Assembly (NCBI RefSeq): GCF_019175285.1
Contig: NC_056530.1
Coordinates: 9,063,774 to 9,127,773, forward strand
DNA length: 64,000 bases
Source of the DNA: Sceloporus undulatus
Taxonomy: Eukaryota > Chordata > Lepidosauria > Squamata > Phrynosomatidae
Reading direction: 5' to 3'
The position numbers were made by a program, and so were the translations under genes. The stretch's first letter is position 1. The number at the start of each line of letters is the position of its first letter. Shown here in pieces: positions 47,440 to 58,815 of the stretch. The notes under the pieces were generated by a model, which had not been told where the DNA came from, did not search any database, and worked only from the letters and a program-made list of their open reading frames with translations.

Positions 47440-47525
47440 AATATAAGAGGACATCGCATCCTAGAGGTCTTCACAGCATCTTGAATCTTGCCTGTTCTTC
47501 ATCTTCATCTTCTTCACTTGTTGAG
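47440..47525 (+). promoter_or_regulatory. S100 gene 3 promoter and non-coding exon 1
   Basis: AATATAAG (47440-47447) lies about 25-30 bases before a likely start near 47472. The exon ends at 47525 in a consensus donor (TTGAG|GTAAGC). The intron to the coding exon is about 1.4 kb. Confidence 0.65.
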
Positions 47526-47564
47526 GTAAGCTCAAGAACATCCATTAAGTTTGTTTGCAATTAT

Positions 47565-47785
47565 CTTTGGGTTGCCGTTCAAGTCATTTTCCAACTTATG
47601 GCGACCCTAAGGCAAGCCTATCATAGGGCTTTCATGGCAAGCGTCTTCAGATGGGGTTTGCCACTGCCATCCTCTGAGGCTGAGAGAGTGTGATTTGCCC
47701 AAACCGACCCAGTGGTTTCTATGGCTGAGCTGGGATTTGAACCCTGGAGTCCTAGTCCAATGTTCAAACCACTACGCTGGGGGTA
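47565..47785 (-). mobile_element. Sauria-type SINE in the S100 gene 3 intron
   Basis: Antisense, with CTTATGGCGACCCTAAGGC and a tRNA-like head near 47740-47785. All three S100 loci have such a SINE or a remnant of one close to the first exon. Confidence 0.8.
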
Positions 47786-48059
47786 TATCTTTGGGTATAG
47801 GATGCTAAGTCTTTGGAAATGGGGGAACTATTAGCTGGTGAGTATTGTTACTTGAGCGAATGATTTCAGAAACTTTTGCATAGTTCTTCTAGAGGGGAAA
47901 AATAACTAGTGTAGCGTTAGGGGAACCCAACATTTCAATGGTTACACTACACTGAGATGGGACTTGATTCGGACACCTTCTGCAGGCAATGCAGGCACAT
48001 GGCTACTGACTTTAAAAAGTGCAGGTGTAGCAATGTCAAATATATATATTTATATATAT

Positions 48060-48420
48060 TCATTCATCCTTCCATATTTGTGGATTTGATATTGTGGATT
48101 TGATTATTCACGGATTTGATTAAGATGTTCTCTCTAGGAATATTTAGGTCCTCCAGTGCAACTCTATGGTCAACTTTAATTAAAGCTGCACTGAAAGACC
48201 TAGAGGTTCCTATAAAGAATACTTTACTAGCAGCTCCTCCAGTGCAGTTCTATGGTCAGTATCTGTCGGACATTGACTACAGAATTGCCTTGGAGGACCC
48301 AGAGATTCCTAGAGAGGTGTCTTCTCAGGTAAAAACAGGGTGGTTTTGTTATTTGTGGTTTTTCTATATTCATGGGGGTCTTGTGCCCCTAACCCTAGCA
48401 AACATGGAGGGACAAGTGTA
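48060..48420. mobile_element. MITE, TCCCTCCATATT family, copy 3, in the S100 gene 3 intron
   Basis: Left end CATCCTTCCATATTTGTGG, right end AACATGGAGGGACAAGTG, with the internal inverted CTAGG pair. It is followed at 48480-48610 by a diverged CR1-like tail. Confidence 0.75.
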
Positions 48421-48964
48421 TCTCCAAAATCCATATTGTCGTGATATCTTTATTGTGTGCATGGGTATAGGTATGCACCTGCATGTCTCTCAGCTTCTTT
48501 GGAAGCCCTTAAATAGAGGTGGGATGGCAGTGGTTGAATTGGGCATTCCTCAATAGCAAGAGGTTGGACTGCATGGCCCTTGCCACCCATTCCAACCCCA
48601 AGGCTCTATGTGTCGAAGTCATCTGTTGCCTTATCGAGACTCCATGAACCTCCTGGAGTTTTCTTAGGATAGGAATACTCAAGATAGAAACATAGACATG
48701 GAAGAGGTCCCAAGGGTCATCCCTTATCATCTGAGAAAGCGTATGAATTTCAAGATGGCCTCAAGGACTCGTTTTGCACCACCTCCAGTTTCAAAAGAGA
48801 CTGTCGGCCTTCAGTGAACATGTTTAGGGCTATATCTATAACTACAGATAGATGTATGTAGTTCAGATCTGATCTCAGAATCTGCCCTTGCAGAAGAGAT
48901 GTTTTCTGGAAGTCTCCTCCCACGGAAATGGAGCTTGTTTTTGTAGGTCAACCACCAACTCAAG

Positions 48965-50288
48965 ATGCCTCAGACCCAAATGGAAAGAGCTTTGGAGGAC
49001 ATCATCAACCAATTCCATGCATTTTCTGCACGCGTTGGGCATTTTGACACCCTCACCAAGAAGGAACTGTCTCAGCTGATTCACAAGGAGTTTCCCAACT
49101 GGTTGAAGGTAAGACTTCAAGACGACGATGAGGCAGGCTCATTCTCCAGAAGGAATTCCTTCCTTGAATGAGGTTCATTGACATATACACAGTGCCAATA
49201 CTGGAGGAACCGTATGATGGGTGGAAAGTGGTGGACGGGTGGTACCAAAGGTAGCTTCCAGATGAGACTATGGACTATAAATCCCATACTATCTAAATAT
49301 TGATTGTGTTGCTTGGGGATTATGGAAGCTATAGCCCAAAACCTTTGGAAAGTATCAAGTTCTTTACCTCATGCTGTGATCTGGAGCATATCTACAGTAC
49401 AGTATAGTTTGAATCAACATGAATTCTTGGGGTACTATTAGAATGAATCCTGAGATTTGTAGTTTCATCAGATAACTGGAATCTCCACTAGAAGGCTATT
49501 GCCCATTCCTTATAGATTCCAAGGAATCCAGGTTTAATCCTCTTTCCCTCTCTGTTCAAAGTACCTTGGGATTTGTAGTTCAAGGGAGAGCACTAGTGCT
49601 CTCTAGCAGAGGTTCTGAAGTACCTTACCAATGAAGTTTGGTGGTGCTTTTTGGGGGGAGGCAGGAGGTATTCTTTTGGTTTTCATGCTTTGCTAATCTT
49701 TCTGTGTGGTGCGTTGCTATGCTCACATTTCCACCTGTAATTCTGGAATTTGTAGTTTGGTAAGGCACTTGAAATTTTCTACTCAATAGCTCTAGTCCAC
49801 TTCCTTACATTAGAACAGTAGAAGCATTTAGCAGAGAATTTAATGTCTCTCACCAAACTGCAAATGCCATGCTTCCATGGGATGGAGCCATCGATGTTAA
49901 AGTGAGATCAAACTATTCTAACTGTATACAGTAGATATTTTCTTATACCGGAGTGCCTATAATTCCATCCTTGAAGCATTAAGGAGGTTCCATTTGGGTC
50001 CGGATGCAATCCTAAAACCCATAACATTTGACTTTTGTTGTTTTTAATTTCAAACAAGAGATAAATAAGAGTTTTTAATATATAATATTATTTTCATTAT
50101 TTCCACAGGATCAAAAGAACCCCAAGGCAATTGAAGAATTGTTCAAGAAGCTGGACCAAAACAAGGATCAACAACTCTCCTTTGGAGAATTCATGGTCTA
50201 CGTCTGCCAAGTGGCCATTGCTACTCATGAGCACATCCACCACGAACACCCCCACGACCACGACCACGACCACACACACGGCCACTAA
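48965..50288 (+). CDS. S100 gene 3: S100A9-like protein with His-rich tail
   Basis: Coding exons 48965-49108 and 50109-50288 give 107 residues. The ATG lies 18 bases after the acceptor at 48946. Residues 1-48 are the S100-type first EF-hand (start MPQTQMERALEDIINQFHAF). Residues 64-75 are a canonical second loop (DQNKDQQLSFGE). H18, D28, H88 and H92 fill the zinc/manganese site positions. The tail from H93 alternates His with Asp/Glu, Pro, Thr or Gly (HDHDHDHTHGH) to residue 107 and is richer in His than the mammalian S100A9 tail. The expected role is calcium-dependent metal withholding, alone or as a heterodimer with gene 1 or 2 (pairing is inference). Intron 2 is about 1.0 kb of unclassified sequence. 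Confidence 0.92.
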
Positions 50289-50373
50289 GTGCCTTAAAGA
50301 TGGCCAAGAAGTCTGGAGAAGCAACCGATCTTCTCTGATGGTCCCCGAAAAGGGCTGCTGAACAGCTTGTGAA

Positions 50374-50379
50374 AATAAA
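50374..50379 (+). terminator. Poly(A) signal of S100 gene 3
   Basis: AATAAA lies 86 bases after the stop codon, followed by a T/G-rich stretch (GGCTGTTGTGTTTTGCC). Confidence 0.8.
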
Positions 50380-50399
50380 GTTAAAGTTCCAAAGATGGC

Positions 50400-51060
50400 T
50401 GTTGTGTTTTGCCTTTTTAAAAAGTCCTTGCTTTGGGAAGGTTTGGGCCTGGCCTGGAGAACACTGGCTCTGTATAAATGGGTCCTTTGCAGCACGTCCA
50501 CAACATGTTAGGGTTGCCTCGGGGCGGCGTGTGCACACGCCCCGCAACCCTAGCACGTCGTCAGTGTGCCGCAGTTCCACAGCACTATTCAAATGGTATG
50601 CGCAATGATTATGTCGCAGCTGCACCACCTACAAATGGCGCTGCACAGCTGTGACGTAATGGAACTGTCTCTGGCACTTTGCGGCGCCACAAAAAGGAGC
50701 CGCTTTTTACAGCTCCTTCTTTGCTGGGCAGCTGCGCAGCACCGTTTGTAGGCAGTGGCGCTCCTGTGCAGCAAAGAGAGGCGCCAAGGAAGCGCCTCTT
50801 TTGGGTGGTTTGCTCCCTGCCACTATCACATGTCTTTTTTTAGGGCAGAGGCAGCACTTTGGGGTCGGCATATAGAGTACAATCTCATCTATCAAGGTGG
50901 GAATTGGGAATAGGCAGATACCCCAACAGTTTGTACATGCTGGAGGCCCTGAGACCATGTCCTACCTAGCCCTTTCAATGGTAGCCATTTCCCTGCTTTT
51001 GTGGCCCACCCCATTTCATCACATATAAGATACCACATATGTGCAATAAAACTGAAATAC
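50400..51060. other. Spacer, no gene
   Basis: Unclassified, with a GC-rich stretch (50510-50800) of GCGGCGTG/TGCGCAGC type. No supported gene. Confidence 0.5.
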
Positions 51061-52020
51061 ACATATAGGATGGGTGACACCTTGCTTGATGGCAGCAAAT
51101 ATAGAAGGGATCTAGGAGTCTTAGTGGCCACATTCTGAACGCGGGTCAGCCAATGTGATGCCGAAGCTAAGAAAGCCAATGCGACTCTAGGCTACATCAA
51201 ACAAGAGTATGGTGTCTAGATGGAAGGAAGCAATAGTCCCCTATTCTGCTTTGGTAGAATTCAAAGACATAGCCGTGTTAGTCTGTAGAATCAGTATGTT
51301 GGGAAATCTTGTAGCACCTTTGAGACTCACTGAAAGAAAGAATCTGGCAGCATGAGCTTTCATAGATTTGAGTCTACTTCCTCAGATGCATCTGATGCAT
51401 CTCAAGTGCATCTCAGGGAGAAGACTTAAGTCTACAAAAGCTCATGCTGCCAACTGCTTTCTTTCAGTTAGTCACGAAGATGCTAGAAGATCGCTCTACA
51501 TTTCTATTCTGTTTTGGTAAGGCTTTACATGGAAAACTGTGTCTAGTTCTAGGCACCATAATTCAGGAATGATGTTGAGAAGCTGGAGCATATCCAGAGG
51601 AAGGTGACCAAAATGGCGAAAGGTCTGGAAACCATAAATCCCTATGAGGAGTGTCCAAGTATGTTTAGCCTGGAGAAAAGAAGTTTACAGGGTGACATGA
51701 TAGCCATGTTTCAATACTTGAAGGGATTTCATATTGAGGATGGAGTCATATTGTTTTCTGCTGCTCTAAAGACTAGGACCTGGAGAAATGGATTCAAACT
51801 AAGGGAAAAAGAGATTCCACCTCAACATTAAGAAGAACTTCCTGACAGTAAGGGCTGTTTGACAGTGGAAGACACTCCCTCTCAGAGTGGAAGGATCTTC
51901 TTTGGAGGTTTCAAAACATAACCTGGATGACCATCTGTCCAGAGTGCTTTGATAGCATTTTCCTGCATGGCAGGGGCTTGGACTGGATGATTCTTGTGGT
52001 CTCTTTTATCTCTATGATCC
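51060..52020 (+). mobile_element. CR1 LINE split by a retroposon
   Basis: Sense CR1 (ACATATAGGATGGGTGACAC to the tail near 52015), interrupted by the element at 51257-51503. Old and defective. Confidence 0.85.
51257..51503 (+). mobile_element. Retroposon with 16-bp target duplication, inside CR1
   Basis: CTATTCTGCTTTGGTA (51241-51256) recurs with one mismatch at 51504-51519. The 247-base insert begins GAATTCAAAGACATAGCC and contains an internal inverted pair (GGCAGCATGAGCTTTCAT and its complement near 51437). A related piece lies at 5443-5530. The long duplication indicates a retroposed element rather than a DNA transposon. Confidence 0.7.
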
Positions 52021-52426
52021 CCTGATATATTCATTGTGTCTCACAGCATCAGCACTGAAGGCCACATGAAGGCCACATGGTAGGACAAGGCTAGAGAACT
52101 AGTGTATCTCCAGATATTGTTGGACTCCAATTCCCATTATACCCAGACAGCATAGCCAACAGTGAGAAATACACTGAGAATGGAAGTTCCTCCACATGTA
52201 GATTCTATGGTCCTCGTTGTAGGGGACTGTAGGTTCTCCACCACTGTTGTCCAGCATGCTAGATCAGGGATGGCCAACAATATCTTTCCAGATGCCATTG
52301 GACCACAACTTTCAGCAGTCCAAGCCAGGATAGTCACCGGTGAGGGATAATGGGAGCTTCAGTTCAAGAACATCTAGAGGGACACAGCAGGCAAGCTAGA
52401 TTGCTAGACTCTGATATTGTTCATAT

Positions 52427-53265
52427 AAGCCCTCAAGTCAATAATCCTGCCATAGAGTTTTCTTAGAAAGATTTAGTCAGAGGAGGATTGCCATTACCTT
52501 CATCTAAGGCTGAGAGGATGAGACTTGGCCAGGTTTATCCAGTGGGTTTCTGTGGCTCAGTGAGGATTTGAACCCTGGTTTCCTGGAGTCTATCCTTGTG
52601 CAGCACATAAACCGCTAAATCATGCTGGAGCTCAGGAATCTTGACAGACCCCAGGAAGAACAGAACCGACAGAAAGGGTTCTTGAGTTGCATTTGAAATT
52701 GGTATCTCTCTACACATTAATTCTTCTTTCATTCATGTTACACCGTTACCATGAGAAATTTGGTGAGTGAAGATAGCAAGAGGGTACAATACATATCCTG
52801 GACCTCTTATCACCTGGGAGAAATAACTGCTGGTGTTGTTTGCTGTCAAGTCATTCCTGGCTGATGGTGACCTTAGGGCAAACCTATCATGGGGTTTTCT
52901 TGGTAAGATTTGTTCAGAGGAGGTTGCTGTTGCCTTCTTCTGAGTCTGAGAGAATGTGACCTGCCCTGGTCTCCAGAGTCACAGTCTCATGACGAAGCCA
53001 GTGGAGCTTTGAAAGCTTGCAGACATGTATTTTGCACACTTTGGTTGGCCCAATAAAGCTCTCATTGTTTTGTGGATTTTGGATTCTGGAGATCAGGGTT
53101 CGAATCCTTGCTCAGCTGTGAAATCTGCTGGGTGATCTCTGGCAAGTCCCACTCTCTCAGCGTCAGAGGAAGGCACTGGCAAACCCACACTGAGCAAAAC
53201 GTGCCATGATTAGTTTGCTGTAAGTCGGAAATGACTTGAAAGCACACCACCACAACACATTAGAC
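52427..53265. mobile_element. Cluster of three Sauria-type SINEs
   Basis: Antisense copies are at about 52427-52635 and 52838-52985, and a sense copy at about 53085-53265 (GATCAGGGTTCGAATCC box B, ending GTAAGTCGGAAATGACTTG). None is a functional tRNA. Confidence 0.75.
52986..53075 (+). repeat. Repeat with AATAAAG, hammerhead-like, copy 1
   Basis: ATGACGAAGCCAGTGGAGCT, then TTGAAAGCTTGCAGAC and GGCCCAATAAAG. A second copy lies on the minus strand at 58690-58815. See the finding on the second hammerhead-like family. Confidence 0.55.
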
Positions 53266-53384
53266 AGATCCTTCAAGGTTTGAAGTAACATTCAAAGTTG
53301 ATTTACAACTCCAGGGACATGAAAGCTACCAATACCCCTGCTCTGAATGCAGGGTTGGCGCCCAATGACTCTTGATCTTGGTGA

Positions 53385-53735
53385 TATGATAGCCTTGTTT
53401 AGATATTTGAAGGGATGTCATATTGAGGAGGAAGCATGCTTGTTTTCTGCTGCTCCAGAGAATAGGACCTGGAACAATGGATGCAAGCTACAGGAAAAGA
53501 GAGTCCACCTCAACATTAGGAGGAACTTCCTGAGAGTAAGGGCTGTTTGACAGAGGAACACATTCCTTTCTCGGAGTGTAGTGGAGTCTCCTTCCTTGGA
53601 GGTTTTTAAACAGAGGCTTGATGGTAATCTGTTGGGGATGCTTTAATTGAGATTTCCTGCATGGCAGAATGGGGTTGGACTGGATGGCCCTTGTGGTCTC
53701 TTCCAACTCTACGATTCTATGATTCTATGATCTCA
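53385..53735 (+). mobile_element. CR1 LINE 3' end
   Basis: Sense CR1 (ATATGATAGCCTTGTTTAGA to the TATGATTCTATGAT tail), defective. Confidence 0.9.
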
Positions 53736-54544
53736 GCTAACGTGGAGATGATGACGGCCCAAGATCCATCCTTGGTGGCCTGATGTTTCTGAACCTCCCT
53801 CTTAATCCTGATCAGAGAGGTACAGAACCTTGCAACACTGCCAGAGGCTCGAGAAGATGAATTTTTCAATTTTAGCCGAGGATTTAACCTCCTGTTCACC
53901 TCCTGCTGAATGGGTTACTCAATTTCCCTGAGCTTTGAGGCTGATGTGACAGATACTGTTTGGCCTTTCCTGGAAGAAAGAGGCGAGGCTGTAGAACTTG
54001 AGTCGAAACAAGACTTCAGCATAGCTTAGAGAGAATGCTGTTTAACTAGGGATGCCTGAAGATCAATACCCCTTCATTTTCAGTCTGGTTGTGAAGGAGA
54101 ACTTGTTAAACCAGATTGTCCTGCTGGGAATCATCCACATCTTCAAGGATGTCAAAGTGGAATAAACATATTTAAGCTTCGGGAAGGTGGGCTGTCAAAA
54201 TGACCCACCTTCATTGGTAGGCACAGAAAATTGGGGGGCCTGTGTGGAGAACGTTGTGCCATGTCCTCAAAGGGAGGAGAAATTTGTTGGTGGTTCCTAC
54301 AAGAGCCTGCTCAAATTGCTTGTTTAGACTACAACTCTCAGAACCCTCCGTACTACTACTAACAAATAACTTTAAGCTCAGGTTTCTTGTAAGGTTGCGG
54401 GGAGCTCATCCTTAGTACCGGAAACACGGTTGTCAAAACTGAAAACAAAACAAAACAAGAAGATGCCAGAAATCTGATTCTGGTTTGGAATAATGAGCAC
54501 TGTCATGTCAAATGGTATGGAAAGAAGTGAAGGGTTACTTAGTT
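53736..54544. other. Unclassified sequence
   Basis: Minus-strand reading 53899-53717 (60 codons) looks like part of an old repeat rather than a host exon. No splice-supported gene. Confidence 0.4.
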
Positions 54545-54760
54545 ATAGTTGCTGTTGTGTGCCTTCAAGTCGTTTCCAACCCTAAGGTAGCCTTATCATG
54601 GGGTTTTCTTGGCAAGATTTGTTCAGGGGAGGTTTGCCCTTCCCTTCCCAGAGGCTGAGAGCATATGAGTTGCCTAAAAATCACCCTGTGGGTTTCATGG
54701 CCAATCTGGGAATCAAACTCTGGTCTCCAGAGTGATAGTCCACCACCTACCTAAATCAGA
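54545..54760 (-). mobile_element. Sauria-type SINE
   Basis: GCTGTTGTGTGCCTTCAAGT at the left, and a tRNA-like head near 54700-54755. Confidence 0.8.
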
Positions 54761-54960
54761 TCCAGTCTTTAAGGAGTCAATGTTTTCATTTTTAGCTTGG
54801 ATGTTCCAGGGAGTATGGAGAGACTGAGAGGCGCAAAACCAGCCTTGGGTATTGCATGTGGACAACAGGACACATTTTGCCCACCCTAGTCTAGTTCTTT
54901 CCTTTGCTCCATTTTCAGGTGTGGTCCTTCAGGCTGTCCCAAATTGGGACACCAGGGCCC

Positions 54961-55390
54961 AATTCCCACTTACCTCTTGATTCGATTCCTGAACCGATTC
55001 CTGAAACCGGTTCAGAAAACAGAGTGGTTTCCTCCTGGCCATACTGTGGGCAGAAGAGAGGCTGAGGCAGAAGAAGAGAGGCAGGCTGGGAGGATGGAGG
55101 ACTGAGGACAGGCATGGAGGTATGGCTGGGAGACTGGGGAAGCCGCTGCCGGTGGGAACCAGGGAGGATTCAAATGCAATTCGAATCCACCTGGTTCCTA
55201 CCTGGGCTGAACCGATTTATTTAGAAATAAATTGACCCATTTTACCAGCTTCTTTTTGACGCGAGTTAAATGGCTAAAAACCACACCTCCCTCTCCGAAG
55301 CGCTTCAGTGATTAGAATTAAGTGGGAACCAAGGTGATTTAAACCAAAGCATTTGGAATCATGATCCAGTTTAAACTATAATGGGAACAA
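54961..55390. mobile_element. MITE, CATTCCCACT family, copy 3
   Basis: Starts AATTCCCACTTACC and ends near AATGGGAAC. It has the family's GATTCGATTC and GAACCGATT motifs. Confidence 0.6.
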
Positions 55391-55399
55391 AGAGGGCCC

Positions 55400-56620
55400 G
55401 ATTCAACCCCAGGGCCTAAATTCTCAGGTCTAACTACTACGCCACTTCAGTTTATTCCTCATCTGAGAAGCATCAACTCATCTCTAGTTCCTACCCTACC
55501 ATCTTGTTCTTCCAGGTCAGTTCTCTTTCCAACACTTGCCTGGCAGAGGAACCACCTATGGATCCATTGTCTTTTGGATTCCTTGTCCATAGAGAGCTCT
55601 TAAACTCACTGGAGGCTATGGATGAGTCCTTTGTCCTTCCCATAGGTTTGTGGAAAGGCACCTCACATTTCTTTCAGCAGCTAAGAAGGTAGGTAAATGT
55701 AGATGGGGAAAGACTCATTGCCCACCACCGAGATGTCCCCAAGACCATACCATCGCACCTGGAAGTCACATAATATCACCTTCCTTTCCAGGTATCAGCA
55801 GAAATATGGTTATTTTTCAGTTTTCCTTCTTTAAGAGGCTTTGCGCGTACATGTGTGTGTGCAGATCCAAGGGATCCATGCATCTACGTTCTTGCAATGG
55901 GTTGGGTTCTTTTTCTGGACAAAACTCATGGTTATTGGTTAGGGACTGGCAGATTTGGAAGACACAAAATGGAACCCACTGGGCCTAAGGTGGCCCATGG
56001 GCTGCTTTTTCTCAACCCTTGGAACATCCATAGTGGAAACAGACAGCCTTGTTCCTAGCCCTCGGGGAACAAATCTTGCTCGGCCAGTTAGAGCTGCATA
56101 ATGGTTTCAGCCTCTTTTGGCCGGTTCCTCCCTTGTTCTTCCAGTAACATCTCTGCCTTGCTAGAGCTGGGCTGCCTCTGGCCTCCTGCTGCTCCATTAT
56201 CTTCAGATAACAGCCTCTTTTCTCCATCTCTGCTGCCATGTCAAGGTCAGTCTGTCTCCCTTTTCCCTTCTCATGGTCAATCCCTGAGCATCTGAGCAGT
56301 TCTCTCTTTGGCATGTGGCCACTCAAGGATGTGCCAAATAGGGTCGGGAAGCATGTTTTTTGGAATTATGTTTGGGATTAAAGTTATAAAAGCCTCATCC
56401 AGCACCCTAATTTACAGCCATAGCCAAGTGAAGGTCTTTAGGAGGTCTTCAAAAAGAGCTCAGTCTCCAAAAGGGGCCAGTAGATCTTCACAAAGAAAGG
56501 AGCCAGGAGAAAGACTTCAAGGAAGGGTCTGTCTTTTGTGAATGTACCACATTTCTAGCATCAAAGGAGTGAAGGTCTGGATTAGACAGTATACAAAACC
56601 CTCACCATGTCTATGGTTCT
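55400..56620. other. Spacer, no gene established
   Basis: A segment 55516-55688 is bounded by an acceptor-like TGTTCTTCCAG and a donor-like AAG|GTAGGT and stays open in one frame, but no partner exon or domain was recognised. The remainder is unclassified. Confidence 0.4.
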
Positions 56621-56625
56621 GTGAA

Positions 56626-56846
56626 GTGACCTCCATGGCTTGGTCTCTTGATGGCATACTTTGGAAACATTACTTGTTTTGCCCTATGATCCCATATGGA
56701 CATACTGACTGGGATCTTCTAGGAGATGTAGCCTTCCATGGAGTGACCTCCATGGCTTGGTCTCTTGATGGCATACTTTGGAAACATTACTTGTTTTGCG
56801 CTATGACCCCATGACTGGGATCTTCTAGGAGATGTAGCCTTATTCT
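56626..56846 (+). repeat. 117-bp tandem duplication
   Basis: The block starting GTGACCTCCATGGCTTGG at 56626 recurs at 56743. The second copy is nearly identical but lacks about 12 bases (ATATGGACATACTG region). Confidence 0.9.
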
Positions 56847-57419
56847 CAACATTCACTTCTTTAAATTATGCATAAAGGGCAGGTCTTTTGGGTCTGAATT
56901 CCATTGTTAATCTTGACTAGAGTAGACCCACTGAATGAATGGAACTGACCTCTGTGTTGATTAAACGTTCAACAGGTTGATTCAGTGGGTTTACTGTAGC
57001 TGGGACTAACCAAGAGGAGCCAGACCTTTGTGGGTTTTGTCTTGTGTCGGACATAAGTGACAACATCTCAGTTTCTTTCCTCTTCCATCATGGTTTTGGA
57101 TCCATCTCTGGGGGAAACAAAAAGCAGAAGTGAAATAAGAAGTAGCTTGATACACACCAGGAGTATTTGCCAACAAGGTCTGGATGTCACATAAAATCTC
57201 AAAAGAGCCTATGACAGTGACATAACAGGATCTTTTGACACTTCTTCTTGACTGTTCCTCTACCAAGATAAAGTGGCAAAAAGCAGAAGTACAACATGGC
57301 CAAAGGAGATCATCTCCAGACTCTATAAATCCCTGACCATTGGCCGATGTGTGGAGATTCTGGGACCTGAAGTCCAAAACCACCAGGAGGACCAAGATTT
57401 GAAAACCATTGCTATCAAG

Positions 57420-57655
57420 TGATCCTTCATTGGTTTGTGCATTGGACTCTGGAGAGCAGGGTTCAAATCCCTGCTCCACCATGGAAACCTGTTGAGTGAC
57501 ATTGGGCAAGTCACAGTCTCTCAACCTCAGAGGATAGCAATGGCAACCCTCTTCTGGAGGAACATGCCAAGAAAACCCCGTAATAAGTTCACCTTTGGGT
57601 TGCCCTAAGTCAGAAATGACTCAAAAGCACACAACAACAACAACAACAGCAACAA
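57420..57655 (+). mobile_element. Sauria-type SINE
   Basis: Sense copy with AGCAGGGTTCAAATCCCTGC (box B) and the tail GCCCTAAGTCAGAAATGAC, then (ACAACA)n. Further sense tails are at 59258-59372 and 59400-59465. Confidence 0.85.
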
Positions 57656-57659
57656 CAAT

Positions 57660-58640
57660 TAAAAAGGCTAACGCTTTTAGGCTTATAAAAATTTTGAGAT
57701 TTTTCTTTGGCAGACTAAAATACAAAGAACAAAACACACACACACAAAGTATAATAATTCAGTATCTGTACACTCAAAAGACAATCCGCAGAAATTGTAA
57801 TGAAACAGTCTACCGCCGACTAAAAGGTTTCTCAATGGAAGGTGATAGATTATAGTCGTTGTGTTGGATAAGGGACTTGCTATGGAGGGAGGGACAAAAT
57901 GTGGGCAATGCCCCCGTGAAAAACAATTGTGCCTCCCTCTCGAATTTTTCGTTCAGTCCCCACATTTTTTAGAATTGCAACAATTTAAAAACGCCGGTTG
58001 AGCCTTTAGTAATACAGCTCAAGCACCCAAAGAAAAGCAGGAGGGAATGCGGCCATCGCAAATAGAAGAGTTCTCATTGCGAACAATTTTCAGTGCACTT
58101 TTAGCAATTTGGGGGAGGATCATTTGCAAAATTCTTATTTCAAGGGGGGTAAAGTCCTCATTTTATCCCTTCACCTGGAGCTATTTCTCTGCTATTGAAG
58201 ATATTGCTGGAAACTGTTGATCGTCTTCAATGCCATTCGTATCTGGAAACGGCTTGGCTCCATGAAAGTAGGATGGATCTGAATCCTCCGGATCTTTAAA
58301 AATGTGCAAGAAACTTGAAACTTGCATCAAGCTGAGAAAGGGCAGGAGAGAGTTTTTTTATTGGAGAATCCATTTGATTTCTTTTTGTAAAGCAAATCTG
58401 ATACTTTTGTTATACTTACTCTCTGTAATGCCCCATATCCAGGGTATTTTGTTTAGTGACTGTGTCCCATAAAGTGAGTCACTAAGTGGGTACCATCCCT
58501 ACTGTGTTTGAGGTTAAAAATCTTGGGATTCGTAGTTTGGTGAGGCACTTGAATTCCTGGGGTGAGAACGTGAAGCACCTCTCCCTAAACTGCAGATCCC
58601 AGGATATTTTGGGATGTCGTCATCATGGTAGGATTTCCCA
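57660..58640. other. Spacer, no gene
   Basis: Unclassified. No supported gene. Confidence 0.5.
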
Positions 58641-58689
58641 GTGAATATTCTGAGGTTGTGGAGTCTCCATAGTCAACTTGACAACAAAT

Positions 58690-58815
58690 CCAATAATATT
58701 AAAAGTCCACCAAACAGTGATACCTTTATTGGGACAAACAACATGCACAGTATACATGCTGCAAACTTTAAAAGCCCCACTGGCTTCTTCATCAGGCAAG
58801 GTGTTAAAACCGATT
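58690..58815 (-). repeat. Repeat with AATAAAG, hammerhead-like, copy 2
   Basis: On the minus strand it reads CTGATGAAGAAGCCAGTGG, GGCTTTTAAAGTTTGCAGC, then TCCCAATAAAGGTATCACTG. Same family as 52986-53075. Confidence 0.6.

Noticed and set aside
55504-55692. Possible exon between an acceptor-like and a donor-like site
   Set aside because: No upstream or downstream partner, no domain, and the site strengths are ordinary for random sequence.
57006-57524. 172-codon minus-strand frame
   Set aside because: It overlaps a Sauria SINE at one end and has no recognisable domain or splice context. Its length alone is not convincing in this composition.
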